This document shows positions 46,910-59,379 of a stretch of 64,000 nt of DNA, one piece after another. Both the position numbers and the translations under genes were made by a program. Under the pieces are notes generated by a model, which saw nothing but the letters and a program-made list of their open reading frames with translations, made no database searches and was not told the origin of the DNA. This stretch comes from Rhodeus uyekii (Eukaryota; Chordata; Actinopteri; Cypriniformes; Acheilognathidae). The DNA lies in NCBI GenBank assembly GCA_037043235.1, contig JAWRVZ010000042.1:3048001-3112000 (forward strand). Reading direction: 5' to 3'. The stretch's first letter is position 1. Every line of letters starts with the position of its first letter.

Positions 46910-47059
46910 CTTGGCCATCGGGCACCACTCTGTTTGCCAGTCCAAATGTTAAAGCCTCTTGTGCCTTCACTGGTCGGCCTGTGAGAATGAGATCTAGAGC
47001 TCGAGAGAGACCAATTAGCTGCGGTAATCTCACTGTACCCCCATCAATCAATGGGACAC
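46910..47059 (-). CDS. Crotonase-superfamily gene, exon 4
   Basis: 150-bp exon, acceptor CTCACACAG|GTGTCC and donor CCAAG|GTACAC, phase 1 at both ends. The peptide GVPLIDGGTVRLPQLIGLSRA, then LDLILTGRPVKAQEALTFGL, then ANRVVPDGQ matches the family block after the second active-site position: a GG-T-RLP loop, the LTG motif, and A-x-x-xGL-x-NxVV. Residues about 143-192. Confidence 0.9.
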
Positions 47060-49016
47060 CTGTGTGAGATAAACAGAAAAAAGTGAATTAAGTGCAAACA
47101 CAGATATACCATTTGAGGGCAGATTCAATTTTTTTAAATTATTAAAATACTGTCATTCAACAAGTAAATACATTTATAATGTTATGACAGATTTCAAATA
47201 AGTGCTATTCTTTTGCACTTTCTATTTATTAAAGAATCCAGAAAAAAAAGCAGAAAAATTATTAAGTTTGATAATTAAAATTGTTCGGTAAAACATTGAT
47301 AATAATAATGAAAAACCGTTGCTGATCAGAACTATCTATTTATCAAAGAATCCAGAAAACATTGATAAAAATAAGTAATGGTTGCTGATCAAGGGAACAA
47401 TTAATCAACACAATATAAAACCAAGTCAGTCAAACTTTAGGGATATCAATCTGTCCAATTAGGAAGCAGAAGTGACTGTTTTTCAATTAAATATAGCTTT
47501 GGTGAGCATAAGAGATGTCTTTCCAAAACATAAACTGTATAAATTAGGTACGTACAATATATGGATGTTCATGTTAATACTTAATTTAGTGAAACATTAG
47601 CTAGTGACTGTAATTGTTATGTTAATATTAGTGAAAATGAAATTAATAATTGTAATATTTATTAATATAAAATGTAAATATAGCATAGGTGTACTGTACT
47701 AGTAGCCATGGTACTGCGGTCTTCATGTTATATATTATAATTATTCCTATTTTTATATGAAAATCTATTGTGTGAATGATCATAATCTACACAGGCCATT
47801 ATTTTAACTTCACTTAATGAAGTTATACTCACACACACAATGGGTCTTAAATACATGTCTAATCACCAGCAATCTCTCTGCACAGAGAGCCATCTCTACC
47901 AAATTATCCAAACTAGCATCATTCCTACCACATTCTAGAAAGGACATTTTCTCCCAAAATCATCAGTCCTATTGTAACAGGTTATGGAAACAGCAGTTGT
48001 ATTCAAAGTGGCTTGAGAGGGTGAGAGATAATGAGTGGACACATCTGCTACCTATCACATGTCCTCCAGTCCAGCACACTACACATCTGGCAGCCTGAGT
48101 TTAGGTAGGAGGGAGATTCTGTCAGTGAGCACATCCTTCCATATTTCCTCTGCTCCTTTACCCCATTACTCAAGTTTGTCATTCAGAGAGTCAGTCCTTC
48201 ATCTCTATTACACATCTGCAAACATGCAGCTGACACACCAGACTTGATGAGCTGCATCTGTTTCAGAAGATGAGTCTTTAAAGTCTAAAATTTGTGGCAG
48301 AAATATGCATAAAATAGGCATAAATGAAAGAACCCAAAAGAAGAATAAAGGAACATTCACTGTTTTATGAATTAAATTGTCAGAGTCACCAGGTTGCAGC
48401 ACTGTACACTTTCGACACTCATCACTGAGCACTCAACTCTGTTTCATCACCAGTAGTCACAGTCACTCAATTAGCCACAAATCACCAATATTCATAAAGA
48501 ACGGTGGTCGTCTGGTTTCTTTGTCGTGATTTTGAGGGTGTAGAAAGAGCCAGGTCCATTTTAAATCTAGCAAAAATACAGCAAAGTGGACTTTGGAAAG
48601 CATAATTGGATCTGAAATTCTCATTAGTCAGTGGATGTTGATGTGCGTGTTCCAGCAAGATTTGGTTGTAAGATACAGTGCACTTTCAAAAACCTCGTAT
48701 TATTCCTCAATATCCTTGCTCTGTTTTAATCAATGTTCCCAAGGTATTCTCTGACATACAAGGTCAGAAATTCCTGTTTATGGGTCAGTGAGGCAATACC
48801 CTCAAAGGTATGCATCAAGAGTACAAAGAAACATAAACTGTGTAAAAATGCTGCCCTATGATGGTAGTGTCACAGTCTCGTCCTGTCTTTCACATCCGGG
48901 TCCCTTCTGTTTGTCTCGTCAGCTGCTTCCCATTTCCTCATGTATAAAGACCATTGGAGACCTACACGTGATTTAGTGGAATTGGACAATGGAATTTATA
49001 TGCATTTATATATGAA

Positions 49017-49143
49017 ATTTGGGGGGGTTTGTCATCAAAAACAAGCCCAATTTTTATCGACCAGCCCAATGCATTTTTTACCCGGTTGGACGTGACCAAA
49101 AGGAGCCCAATTGGGCGGGAACCCGCCCAATCTGGCAACACTG
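49017..49143. mobile_element. hAT-like MITE copy 3, truncated
   Basis: Complement of the left half of 4852-5123: GAGCCCAATTGGGCGGGAAC, then CCGCCCAATCTGGCAACACTG reduced to the same terminal tip (CAGTGTTGCCAGATTGG inverted). The other inverted end is missing. Confidence 0.75.
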
Positions 49144-49435
49144 AACGGAATGCATAACTGATATAAAACATTAGATGACTAGTAATGTCCTACTACTTAA
49201 TTCTGAAAAACAGAGATTCTAATTATTAGACTAAAAAGTTCTGCATGTAATAACCTAGACAATTACTCGATGGCTGCTCTGTCAAGTTTTCGCCTTCAGT
49301 TAGAATCCTGGGTGTGTCTTTGATGCCAATCTTTAATTTGAAAGCCACATTTCTAGCATCTGTAAAACCGCATACTTCCATCTTAAAAATATATCTAAAG
49401 TACCAAATATGCTTTCAATGACAAATCAGGAAAAG

Positions 49436-49960
49436 CTAGTTAATGCGTTCATGAGCTCAAGGCTAGATTATTGTAATGCTCTACTAGGTGGTTGCCCTAC
49501 ACGCTTAATAAACAAACTCCAGCTGGTCCAAAATGCAAATTAAACAAAGAGTACATTTAAAAATCTGGCTAATTATTTACAAAGCATTAAATGGTTTACC
49601 TCCCTAGTACTTGAGCAAATTCTTAATGCATTATAGTCCTTCACTTCTATTGGGATCCCAAAATTCTGGCCCTGAAGTGTCTGTCGAGACTCTACTAGAC
49701 CCTCCACTGTGAAGATCATGAATACCATCTTCAACCTGACCTGAAATTCCAGAGGAGAACTGGCCCCTCGACTGAGTGTAGTTTCTCCAGGGTTTCTCCA
49801 AACCTTTCTCAAGGGTTTTCATGGTTTCTTGCCACTGTCCCCACTGGCTTGCTTAGTTGGTGCAATATTTTATATTTACTTAATATTTAATAATATTATT
49901 GATTGGACTGCTCTTCTAGAGCTGCTGTACAGCCAAAAGAAACTTTGATGCATTATTTTT
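49436..49960 (+). mobile_element. LINE fragment: reverse transcriptase C-terminal piece plus 3' UTR
   Basis: Plus strand near 49450-49520 reads SRLDYCNALLGGCPTRLINK, then KALNGLPP-like text near 49590, then 3' UTR phrases GACTCTACTAGACC, TTTCTTGCCACTGTC and GAGCTGCTGTACAGCCAAAA. Frame broken. Confidence 0.7.
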
Positions 49961-50329
49961 CTGTTGAAGACCAGATCTGGGCATGTCCAGTAACACGCAA
50001 ATTTGACAAATGTTTAACTTTATGGAAATGAACAGCTCACATGATCCTTCTTTTATTTAAACGTGATATATAATGCCCTCTAAATCAATTAAAATATTGA
50101 AATTGACTGTAAACATAACAGCACTATACATGTGAGCTGTGTAGTGAGATATTTTTTTATCTAATTCTTTTTTACATAGATTCAAGTGTTTCCATGACTT
50201 AAATTATTCTGGTTGCATAGATTATGATTTATAATTTATACAATGTCTTATTGCCTTTAGCTATGGGTATAATTATGATAGCAATGTCGGTGTGTGTTAT
50301 CCTAGTGATGCTAGCCTAAGATTCATTCT

Positions 50330-50510
50330 ATCACCTCCTGAAGTTTTACTTTTTCCTTGGTTCCTTGCCACTGTCGCCTCTGGCTTGCTTAGTTGGGGAC
50401 ACTTAACAATTAATATTCATCAATATTATTGATTGGCCTGCTCTTCTAGAGCTGCTGTACAGCCAAAACAAACTTTGCTTTTATTGTTTTCCTATGACTT
50501 GACTTGACGA
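50330..50510 (+). mobile_element. LINE 3' UTR fragment with TGACTTGACTTGAC tail
   Basis: Contains CCTTGGTTCCTTGCCACTGT, GCTTAGTTGGGGACACTTAA, GAGCTGCTGTACAGCCAAAA and the tandem tail TGACTTGACTTGACG. Second LINE copy within 0.4 kb of 49436-49960. Confidence 0.7.
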
Positions 50511-53295
50511 CTGATGGAATGGCCACTCAGAGATGGATCGAGCTCAATGGGACTGAACGAGATGATCTAACGAGTCTGATTAAGCCATCAATCTGATTAG
50601 AAATGTATTATTAGCTTGTATTTAAATAATATGCATACTCCATTATGAAGAATCGCAAGCACATAGATTGGTCAATATCTCAACCAACATACCCAGAAAA
50701 GGGAATTTATAATTTAATATGCATCAGAGGGAAGAGTTAGCTAAAGTTTCCCATAAATCTCAATCCACTACCTTCAAGCTCAGACCTTCACTATTGCGCA
50801 AAGGCACACACACAAGAACATTGAAGTGGCACAATGGCTTTACAGAAATCACTGAATGACTCCATGTCAGTAGTCCTGCATTAGCACCTGGGTGATTTCA
50901 GTTCACCTCAGGTGTTTGACTGAATGAATGGATCTGTCTATGTAAGCCTGAGACTGCGGTTGAACTTTTATGTCTTCCTGCGTGTTCATGCTGGTGATAC
51001 TGGTATCCACAGAACATCAAAGTCCCAACAAACCCTACGATGCAAGCTTGTACACACAATGGTGTTGGGGTAATGCTGTTACTCCACACTACCACACTTG
51101 AGCTCAGGAAAAAACCTTCACATGTACACACAAATATACTATTACACAAACTTAGACAGCTAAATGAGGACACTAAGCTTTAAGCTCTGATCTACATGTC
51201 TGTGTAATCAGAACCAACATGGCCGTTATACAAAGCCTTATTAATTATACATCTTAGTTCATTTCAGTTTAAGCTACTCAACTGCGAAAGAATGAAGATG
51301 CTCAGGAAATGAGTATTTGTCTTTCATTCTCAAGATCAGTCAAATCCGTTAATGTATTTGATGAAATCTGCATCTCTGAGTCCAAGCATTAGAAGCCAAG
51401 GAAGGATCTGAAGGTTAAAAGAGAATGTCTGTAAAATCTGAGAAAGGTCGAGTCATTTCAGCTGTTGGCAGCCGTTTCGATGGCTGAGGTGGGCGAATGG
51501 AAATCGCATTCAGAACAAACGGCTTTGACCACCTGGACTGTGCACAGTTAGGGAACCTTAAAAATGATAAACTCAGATTTCACAGATCTTCTGGTCTCTG
51601 ATAAATGCAATATTTTCTTTGAGCTGGGAACAAACTATCCACGAGAAACAGAATATTCAATGAGAAAACAATTGGATTATGAAAAGTGGGATTTCTTCTC
51701 TATAAGAATGGAATCAGGCCTGAAGATGTTCCAGTGAAGTTCCCATCCAGAGTCCGACGGAACCCATTGACTGGGATGAGGAGGCTGAAAATGAGGTCAT
51801 GACATTTTGATGTTTCCCAATGGTAACACTTTTATCAAATTACCTGCAATGCCTAAAAAGATATACATGATGTCAACAAAAAAAAGAAGGTTTTACAAAA
51901 ATTAATGTTGTGTTTCTTTGGTATAACGATGAACAAGACCATGAATTGTGCAGAATAATGCCAGGAAGCTGTTTTAAGAAAGTAGATACAGTCAATGTGG
52001 TAAAAACTATGTAACAAATAAAATATTTCCTTTAGAATTGAATCTGTATAACTTCACTCAAATGGCTAGTCCACATCCTTTTAAGGGGTGTTTCTTTGAG
52101 TTTACTGGCTCATTTTAGTATTCTGGAGACACAACAGGAAGCATTTGGCCACATCAGAGAGATTTCAGTAAGTTTTGGTAGCATATTTTCCTTTTCCAGT
52201 GTTGCCTCCCCCATCCCGCGTCTCATTCTCATTTATTTCTCTTCGTCTCTCACCATGAGGGATTCCCCTAGGCCGTTCCCATCTTGGTCTCCCAAATACA
52301 GCCCTAAAATAAAGCCCTAAAACTTGCCAAAACAAGATTAAGTAAAATAAAACCGACAAGCAGGATGTTAAAATAAACCCTTTTCCGCTGATGGTGGCCA
52401 AGACGTCTATTATGCGAGATGAATGGTGTTTAAGGGCCTGCTGTTCACTGTAGGGTAAGTACAGGAGAGAGTGAGGAAAATGCAGAGGAAATAAGTGGGT
52501 AGTATCAGAGCGCTTAGCCTCGTTCTGGGAGACATAGTCTCCAAATGATAGTTCTCATTTAAACTTGATCATAGCGGAATGGCCACAGGAACCAATGTGT
52601 GGCAAAAAGAACAAATAAAATGTGTTGACAAAACATTTTGGTAAGATGAGTTAATGGTTATATGCTACAAGCTCCAATCAGAGGAGTAATGTAACTATAG
52701 AGACGTAATATACTGGATTCACTCATGTTTGAAAAACAAAATTGTCTGGATAAAAAAAAAAGTGTGGGGTCTGGCCATGTAAAAGTCACTGCCACAATAC
52801 CAGGATGTTGCTAAGCTATAGTGAGTACAGTATTGAACAAATTGAGTTGTGGTTGATAAGGTGTTGTGGGAGGTTTCCAACTAGTTGTTATGCAGTTACT
52901 AAGATGTTCTGAGTAGTGCGTCAGCTATGACATATAGCATATAGTTGCTAGGGTGTTGTGGGCTGCTATGTGCTTGCATAAATGGGCATAGATGTGTATA
53001 CAAAGATTAGGGTTAGGGTTATATTTATATTATATAAAGCTTATATTATTGATCATCAGATAACCTTTCAGAGAAATTGCTTTTAGCTTCATAAACACTC
53101 TCAGACTCGTGAAGGGTTATACCATTTCTTTCTTTGTTGCATATTTTACTGTGACTGATGTCAGCATCTGAGATGATGTGTGGACGTGTCTGGAGATGAT
53201 TAATTAAGTATATATTTATAGAGAGCTATGGCTCTAAGTACATCATTTAAGATTATTTTCAAAACAATATTCTTTTACTAAGAGATTAACAAGAC

Positions 53296-53761
53296 TGTCA
53301 CCGTTTGTCCTGTCTTCTGTGTTATTTGTGCACTCCCTGTCTGTCGGGACTTCTTTGTCACTTCCCGTCTAGCGTGTCATGTGGAGTTTCACTTCCGGTT
53401 CTCCTCTGGGTTTTCTCTTGTACCCGCCCTGCACCTGTGTCGTCACTTAGTTTGTTAGTTTCCCCCAGGTGGTTGTCATTTCTGTGTGTATTTAACCCGG
53501 TTGACTTTCCCTTGTCTTTGTCGGTGTTTGACATTGTCTATGTGACTCTGGCCTGTTATGATGTTTCGTGTGTGGGTGGCCTGTCTTGTTTCCCAAGTTA
53601 AGTCAAGTTACGTTGAGTTAAGTTTTTTTTTGCACAGTGGTGCTTCGTGTTTTATGCACAGTGTTTTATTTATGTTTTTTTTTAATAAATGAGAAGTTAA
53701 GTTGGAACCTGTTTCTCCTCATCATGCTTGCCGCATCACACACGCCCCCCAAGTCGTAACA
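53296..53761 (+). mobile_element. Solo LTR-like element (466 bp)
   Basis: Starts TGTCACCGTTTGTCC and ends AAGTCGTAACA, the form of gypsy-type LTRs in fish as I recall. TATTTAACCC near 53489 and AATAAA near 53684 fit a plus-strand LTR. Flanks AAGAC and ATGAC match at 4 of 5 positions. No internal region adjoins. Confidence 0.65.
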
Positions 53762-53859
53762 ATGACATTGAAATTATTGTCAATTTGAACAATTATTAGA
53801 CAGAAATGTCAACAATAATGGTTCATGGGCCAGACCAGTATCATTTATACTGTTTAGAC

Positions 53860-54586
53860 CAGGGGTGGGCAAACTACGGCCCGTTGGGCTTTTTAATCCG
53901 GCCCGCCAAACTTGCCGAACCTGTATTAAACCTCCTTCATTTTACATTTCCCTGTAATGTCACTTTGTCGCGGCTGTAAGCGGCAGTGGCGCTGAAGCTG
54001 TGGTGGAGAGTAGGCGTGTGTCGCAAACCCCTCTACACCCCCCTTTATGGCGTTAATTCCGTGCTAACAAAGAACGAGCACAAAACTGATGTTTGCGCAC
54101 ACGTAAATTACATCCGCGATCAAAAAAAAAGAGCTACACGTAAATAAACAGCTCATTTTAATCACTCGCGCGCGCGAACAATCGCTAGCTCTCGATTACT
54201 GTTTTTGCTAGCGCAAGCACTTTTATTTTGTCAGTATTGGAGCGGGGCTTGCTCTTGTAATAATAACATCAAACGTCATTAGTTAGTTCCCTTTTTTCCA
54301 GAGGTCAGTTGTGATTAGACACCTGTGATTGTCAATCTAGAGCTGAGGCAAATATGTGATTCAGTCACATTGCATATTATGGTTTTTCTGTCGATTAAAT
54401 TGTATTAATATTGTTTTGTTGTAATTTCACGTGTCCCAGTCGAGTGATTTAAGACCAAACTATACTTTATTCAGGTTTTCTAGGATTTCTTATAAGTAAA
54501 TCCACAGGTACGACCTTCACCCCGGCCCCTCTGTCAATTTTAAGAAACCTATGTGGCCCGCGAGACAAACAGTTTGCCCACCCCTG
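53860..54586. mobile_element. Non-autonomous hAT element (727 bp) with perfect 8-bp duplication
   Basis: Left end CAGGGGTGGGCAAACTACGG, right end AGTTTGCCCACCCCTG (inverted). GTTTAGAC is duplicated exactly on both sides (53852-53859, 54587-54594). CAGGGGTGGGCAAACT is a Charlie-type hAT tip. No transposase frame. Confidence 0.9.
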
Positions 54587-55889
54587 GTTTAGACCATGGT
54601 TAGCACAACTCAAGACAATGTTCAGATGTTTTATTTCAAATATATTAGTTAGTTTTGTTATGTGTGTGTATAACAATGTTTAACATCTCAAACGTCCATT
54701 GCTAATTCCATAACATCATTTTAGAGTAAATAATCACCTTTGTTCAAAAATATATTGTGACCCAAATCAAATAAATACAAGAATAACTAATAAATTGTCT
54801 CTGTCTTTATTTTTCCCTGTCAGTTCTCTACTAAATCTATTTACCTCAGACACCACACTCTGAGGTGTTGTGCCACCCTTGCTCCAAAAAAACATCATTA
54901 TTTCTTTAAAATGGTTAGATTAATAATGTTTATTTTTGCAAATAAACTTTTTATTAACGAAGAAATTAGTTTACTAAATAATTAGTCAAACTAATTTACA
55001 CTTTAAAGGGTTTTAAATTGATTCAATCAATACTAATAGTAATAGTCTTAGCAAACACCACAAAAATGTTCTGTAGCACTAAAGATTAAACCAACATTTT
55101 CACTAATGATTACTGAAGAGTGCCATTAAAGACTTGTAGACCGTAGACGTCACGTCTATCTGGGTGGCTCGAATGCAGTAGAGGCAGACAGTCTGAGTAA
55201 CGAGTTCACAGGCACATGCGGGCAATGCCCGGATGCTTGGTTTAATGAAAGAGAGAGGGTCATGATGATGGCTCTATGTTTTAAACGAGCAGCTGGAAAA
55301 ATCAGTTCCTGGCAGTAAATTATAGCACTGCTGGCATATTTATACATACTGTGGTCACACTGTATCTGTGAACCCGCTGAAAAGAAAACTAGTACATTCA
55401 GAATGAAACTGCATCAAATTTCTCTTTTTCTTTCTAGGTAGTTTCTTGTCCATGTTTGGATTGAAGTTGACATTTTAATTTATCAATCATAACAGAGCCA
55501 TTTATGGTGTTCAGAAGACTAAAAACTGTACTCTACCGGTACCACTACAGAGTCATGCATCAGATATTTCAAGGTTCATGAATATGGGAATCATTTAATA
55601 TACTGTTCTCTCTATATGTTTGCTATCCTTGCGCTAATACAGATAAACAGCAAGCCAAAATCTGTTCAAGAGCAGGATATGAGCGCCTTGCTCCATCCAT
55701 GGTTCAACACGTAAAGTTGTTTACATGGGCAGAAACGCCGGCCATTGAACCGAGTAAAACTAAATGAAATGAAAGAAATAAGGAAAACATTTAACAATCA
55801 AAATGACATAACTTATTAACAGTAACAACTAGTAAAATGCAAATAGATAATTGACTCTGTTTAGCAGCGTTATCAGTACAACGTAGTGT

Positions 55890-57060
55890 CGATCAGCCAT
55901 GACCAGTGTTGTTAATGCTGGGGAAGCGTCCAATGGGGGACGCTACAGAGGCCACACACTGCCCACAGGGGAGGAAACGTGTGATGGCTACACATTTGGA
56001 CTTGCCCGGGGGCTGCCATGGGCCTATGGTCATGTATAAACACCACCCTGATTGTAGTGAGCCCTCAGCCCCAGGGGACATGGCTCACCTTGGTATCCAG
56101 TGGGCCAACCTCTGCTTGGAGACAGCCTTTCCTTTCTGCTGGCCTTCTGCTGGCCTCCAAAGCATACAAAGAGCTGCTCTGAGCTTCTAAAGTCCACGTA
56201 AACATGTAGTGCATGGACAGGACACAGTAACACAAGGGCTGGGTCTGCCTCCTCCCAGGGCAGCACTTGCAAGTTCACCACCTGGTCCTGAAAGGGAGTG
56301 TTGGGAACTACGGGCACTTATCCTGGTCTCGGGAAAACATCAGACAGTGCCGGCCCCAAATTTCAAGGCACAAACCAACCAGAAGGTCCCCCAACCGTTT
56401 AAAGGAGTGAGCGCAGTCAGGAGCACTGTCTTTTGAGACAGGATTTTCAGCTCAACGCGAAAATCCGTTGAAAGAAACTTCGCTTGAAGGGAACTCTCTG
56501 TAGACCAGAAAGTGCCACGGACAGGTCTCAGGAGGGGATGAGGCAGCTTGGGAGGATTTAAACTCCTGGTGCCTCTCAGGAACCATGCTTTCCTAGTGTC
56601 CTGCCATCACAGCATTATGATGTCCTACTATGGCAGCAACATACACCTTCAAGGTGGATGCTCCAAGCCCTCTTGAAGGTAGAAAAGCACTGAACCTATT
56701 CCTGGTGGGAAGAAGACCACTCAGTGAACAGAATCCACGTCAAAGCATAAGCGTTGTGATAGGCCTTTCCCTTCCCTTACTGCAAGCGGTAGGCCACTTA
56801 AGTCATATGCCATATCGTGCCCATCCATGAGAAAACGGGTCCTTTGTCAGGGGAATTCACCAGGAAAGGGTACCCAGTAACTAGTAAAAAGCTCAGATTT
56901 TGCCATTAAAATGGCCGTTTATACTTTGTGCACTTTCTCTTGTTTTCTTCAGAAGGTGACTGGAATGAGCGATCACTGTGCAACCGCTCGGCTGCGAAGC
57001 AAAGTATGAATGCAGTGAGTAATGCCAATCCTATTTATACCCATATGTCGGGGTAGGTGT
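55890..57060 (-). mobile_element. DIRS-type retroelement relic with tyrosine recombinase remnant
   Basis: Minus-strand frames give STLKVYVAAIVGHHNAV near 56640, and CPVHALHVYVDFRSSEQLFV followed by CFGGQQK near 56240-56110. These are the ordered blocks of the tyrosine recombinase in fish DIRS elements, which replaces an integrase. Upstream text near 57060-56900 looks like the element's 5' end (TATAAATAGG box). Reverse transcriptase is missing, so the copy is internally deleted; stops are frequent. Confidence 0.65.
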
Positions 57061-57516
57061 GACTCGGCATTTAACTCACAATGTAATTAACTTCTTGTTT
57101 ATTGAACTGCAGTATAAAATTAATCTAACATTTACAATTGTGCTGATGTTTGGGAAAAACAACATAAACACAATAACTTAACCATTGGAATTTTTGCTCC
57201 ATGTTGAATTTGGGGTCATCGGAACTGTACAGGGCTACATCACACAGTGAAAGCAAATACATATTGCACTCCGATTTAGTACTCCCATAGTATATATGAC
57301 TATAGTGCTGGTCCAAAAAAAAAAAAAAGGTTTTATTATGATGCTTTCTTCTTATTGTAAATAATAATAATTTATTATGATAGAATAATTAGTTCTGATT
57401 GTAAAATAATTGAGACTTAATGCAGTTAATAAAAGCAATTCCTTTAATTATGATTGCATACCTCAACTTTAAGTACAACAACACCTCAATGTAAAATAAC
57501 AGACAAAAATACCTAC

Positions 57517-57661
57517 CAAATCTGCGGCAGAAAACTCCCATGATGGAGCTCTCCTCCACCACCCTCAGGTCAGCTAGCAAGGCAAGCTCCAGACCTCCAG
57601 CCACAGCGTAGCCACTGACTGCTGCGATCAAGGGTTTTGAGAGCCTCATTCTAGACGGACC
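57517..57661 (-). CDS. Crotonase-superfamily gene, exon 3 (active site)
   Basis: 145-bp exon, acceptor TTTGCTGTAG|GGTCC and donor GATTTG|GTAGGT, phase 0 to phase 1. The peptide SKPLIAAVSGYAVAGGLELA is the crotonase signature (usual form K/P-x-AAVNGxAxGGGxELA). Glu at about residue 119 corresponds to the first catalytic Glu of enoyl-CoA hydratase (Glu144 in the rat mitochondrial enzyme). The following MGVFCRRFG places Cys (about 139) where the second catalytic Glu (Glu164) normally sits in FGxPE. An ADLRVV segment follows as in bacterial EchA-type proteins. Confidence 0.92.
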
Positions 57662-57729
57662 CTACAGCAAACAACACACATTAGTTTATTGCTGTTCTAA
57701 ATACCCTGCAAACCAAGTTTTAGAGACAG

Positions 57730-58500
57730 GTTTAGTGGTGAATCTTCCCAGGAGGGTACCAAATACTCTGTAGACTGCGAAACAAACGTTGAACTTTTTG
57801 GAAGGTGTGTGTCCCATTACATCTACTGTAAAAGTAACACTGCATTTCAGAAAAAGAACATCATACCAACAGTAAAATATGGTGGTAGTAGTGTGATAGT
57901 GTGGGGCTGTTTTTCTGCTTCAGGACCTGGAAGACTTGCTGTGATAGATGGAAAATATTAATTCTGTTGTCTACCAAATATTTCTGAAGGAGAATGTCTG
58001 TCCATATCTTTGTGACCTCAAGCTGAAGCAAACTTGGGTTCTGCAGCAGGACAAATGAAGACTTTGGAGTGGCCTAGTCAGTGTTGACCTGAATACTATT
58101 GAGATGTTGATGACCTTAAAAAAGCAGTTCATGCTTGAAAATCCTCCATTGTGTCTGAATTACAACAATTCTGCAAAGATGAGTGGGCAAAAATTCCTGC
58201 ACAGCTGTAAAAGATTAATTGCAAGTTATCGCAAACAGTTGATTGCAGTTGTTGCTGTTAAGGGGCCAAACCAGTTATTAGATTTAGGGGGCAAGTACTT
58301 TTTCACACAGGACCATGTAGATTTTAATTTTGTTTTCCCTTAATAATAACAATGTTTATTTAAAAACTGCATTTTGTGTTTACTTGTGTTATCTTTGGCT
58401 AATATTTAAATTAGTTTGTTGATCTGAAACATTTAACTATGACAAACATGCAAAAATAAATTGAAATCAGGAAGGGGGCAAACACTTTTTCACACTACTG
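57730..58500 (+). mobile_element. Tc1/mariner transposon, 5'-truncated, transposase pseudogene
   Basis: The plus strand carries FQKKNIIPTVKYGGSSVIVW and GCFSASGPGRLAVIDG near 57850-57950, then LEWPSQC...LNTIEML near 58065-58105 and LQQFCKDEW-like text near 58160-58190, in the order of a Tc1-like DD34E transposase C-half. A large deletion removed the QQDNDPKH block. The right end GTGTTTGCCCCC (complement) with TA at 58501 is intact: GCAAACACTTTTTCACACTACTG. Confidence 0.75.
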
Positions 58501-58544
58501 TATCATGTCAACAACTAGCCATTAGCGTGTTATTAACATCTGCA

Positions 58545-58790
58545 AACTCTTTATTGTGATGCTTCACAACAGACATTCTACTGACTATAAGTAACTTTAC
58601 AACTACATGTCAACTAACTCTCATTACAATATTAGTAGACTGTCTGTTTAATATCTGATACTCTTTATTGAGATGCTCCTGAAAAAAGACATTCTACTGA
58701 TTATAAGTAAATTTGTAACTACATGTCAACATTAACAGTCTACTAATACTCTAATGAGAGTTGGTTGACATGTAGTTGCAATTGCAGTTT
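58545..58790. repeat. Inverted cluster of the TTAAACAGTCTAC-type repeat, copy 3
   Basis: Two minus-strand units (CATTCTACTGACTATAAGTA... and CATTCTACTGATTATAAGTA...) followed by one plus-strand unit (CAGTCTACTAATACTCTAAT, GACATGTAGTTGCAA). The junction near 58730 forms a large hairpin. Confidence 0.6.
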
Positions 58791-59281
58791 GTGGAGTGTC
58801 CAAAGTGGACCATCTAAAAACGTTTAACCCACTTTCAAATAAAAGTCATAAAGGTACAGAAGCACAAAGAGGCATTTTTACACCCTGGCTAATAAAACAT
58901 TGTAATCTGAATGAATGGCTGTTTATGCTAATTGCTTGTTTTACGGCATTGCAAAAATCTGTGCCCAGAGCTGTTGCTATCATGTAAAGCTGAAATTTGG
59001 TGGTGCTCACGAACAGACTACTATGCAACAGAAACCAACTCAACTGTCTCTGTACTCTTGTATTTGTGGTTGTTTGTTAAACATCATAGCAAATACACTG
59101 TGTGAACAGGCCTTAAGCCTCAGAGAGGGTGGAAAATGGTAATGTAAAAATATTTGTTGAACTAAAACAAAAAATGTTTATTAGTTCTAATATTACAAGC
59201 GGAGTTGAAGGAACTGTATTATATGACTCCCTTTATTATTATTAATGTGCAATACTGCATTTGAAAAGGACTCCTCCATAC

Positions 59282-59379
59282 CATGGGACCTGGACTACGG
59301 CGGACATCTTGCTCCAGTTTGACCAAACCAGAGTTCTGGGACAACTCCTTCAGATCAAATCCAGCACAGAAATTCCCTC
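59282..59379 (-). CDS. Crotonase-superfamily gene, exon 2 (oxyanion-hole segment)
   Basis: 98-bp exon, acceptor CTTGTTTCAG|GAGGG and donor CCCATG|GTATGG, phase 1 to phase 0. It reads GGNFCAGFDLKELSQNSG followed by LVKLEQDVRRSPGPM. FCAGFDL is the CAGxDL block whose backbone amide forms the oxyanion hole holding the thioester carbonyl. Residues about 62-94. Confidence 0.9.

Larger units (their letters stand above)
47060..57516 (-). other. Crotonase intron 3
   Basis: 10.5 kb intron. It contains a hAT fragment at 49017-49143, LINE pieces at 49436-49960 and 50330-50510, a solo LTR at 53296-53761, a hAT element at 53860-54586 and a DIRS relic at 55890-57060. Nothing definite is seen in 47060-48980, 50520-53290 or 54600-55880; the open frames there are short and carry no family motif. 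Confidence 0.7.
57662..59281 (-). other. Crotonase intron 2
   Basis: 1.6 kb, containing the Tc1 relic (57730-58500) and an inverted repeat cluster (58545-58790). The remaining 58800-59280 is unrecognised. Confidence 0.75.

Noticed and set aside
52165..52401. 78-codon minus-strand open frame
   Set aside because: No recognised domain; flanking splice sites are not convincing.
53006..53020. Telomere-like GGGTTAGGGTTA
   Set aside because: Only two units; too short for an interstitial telomere.
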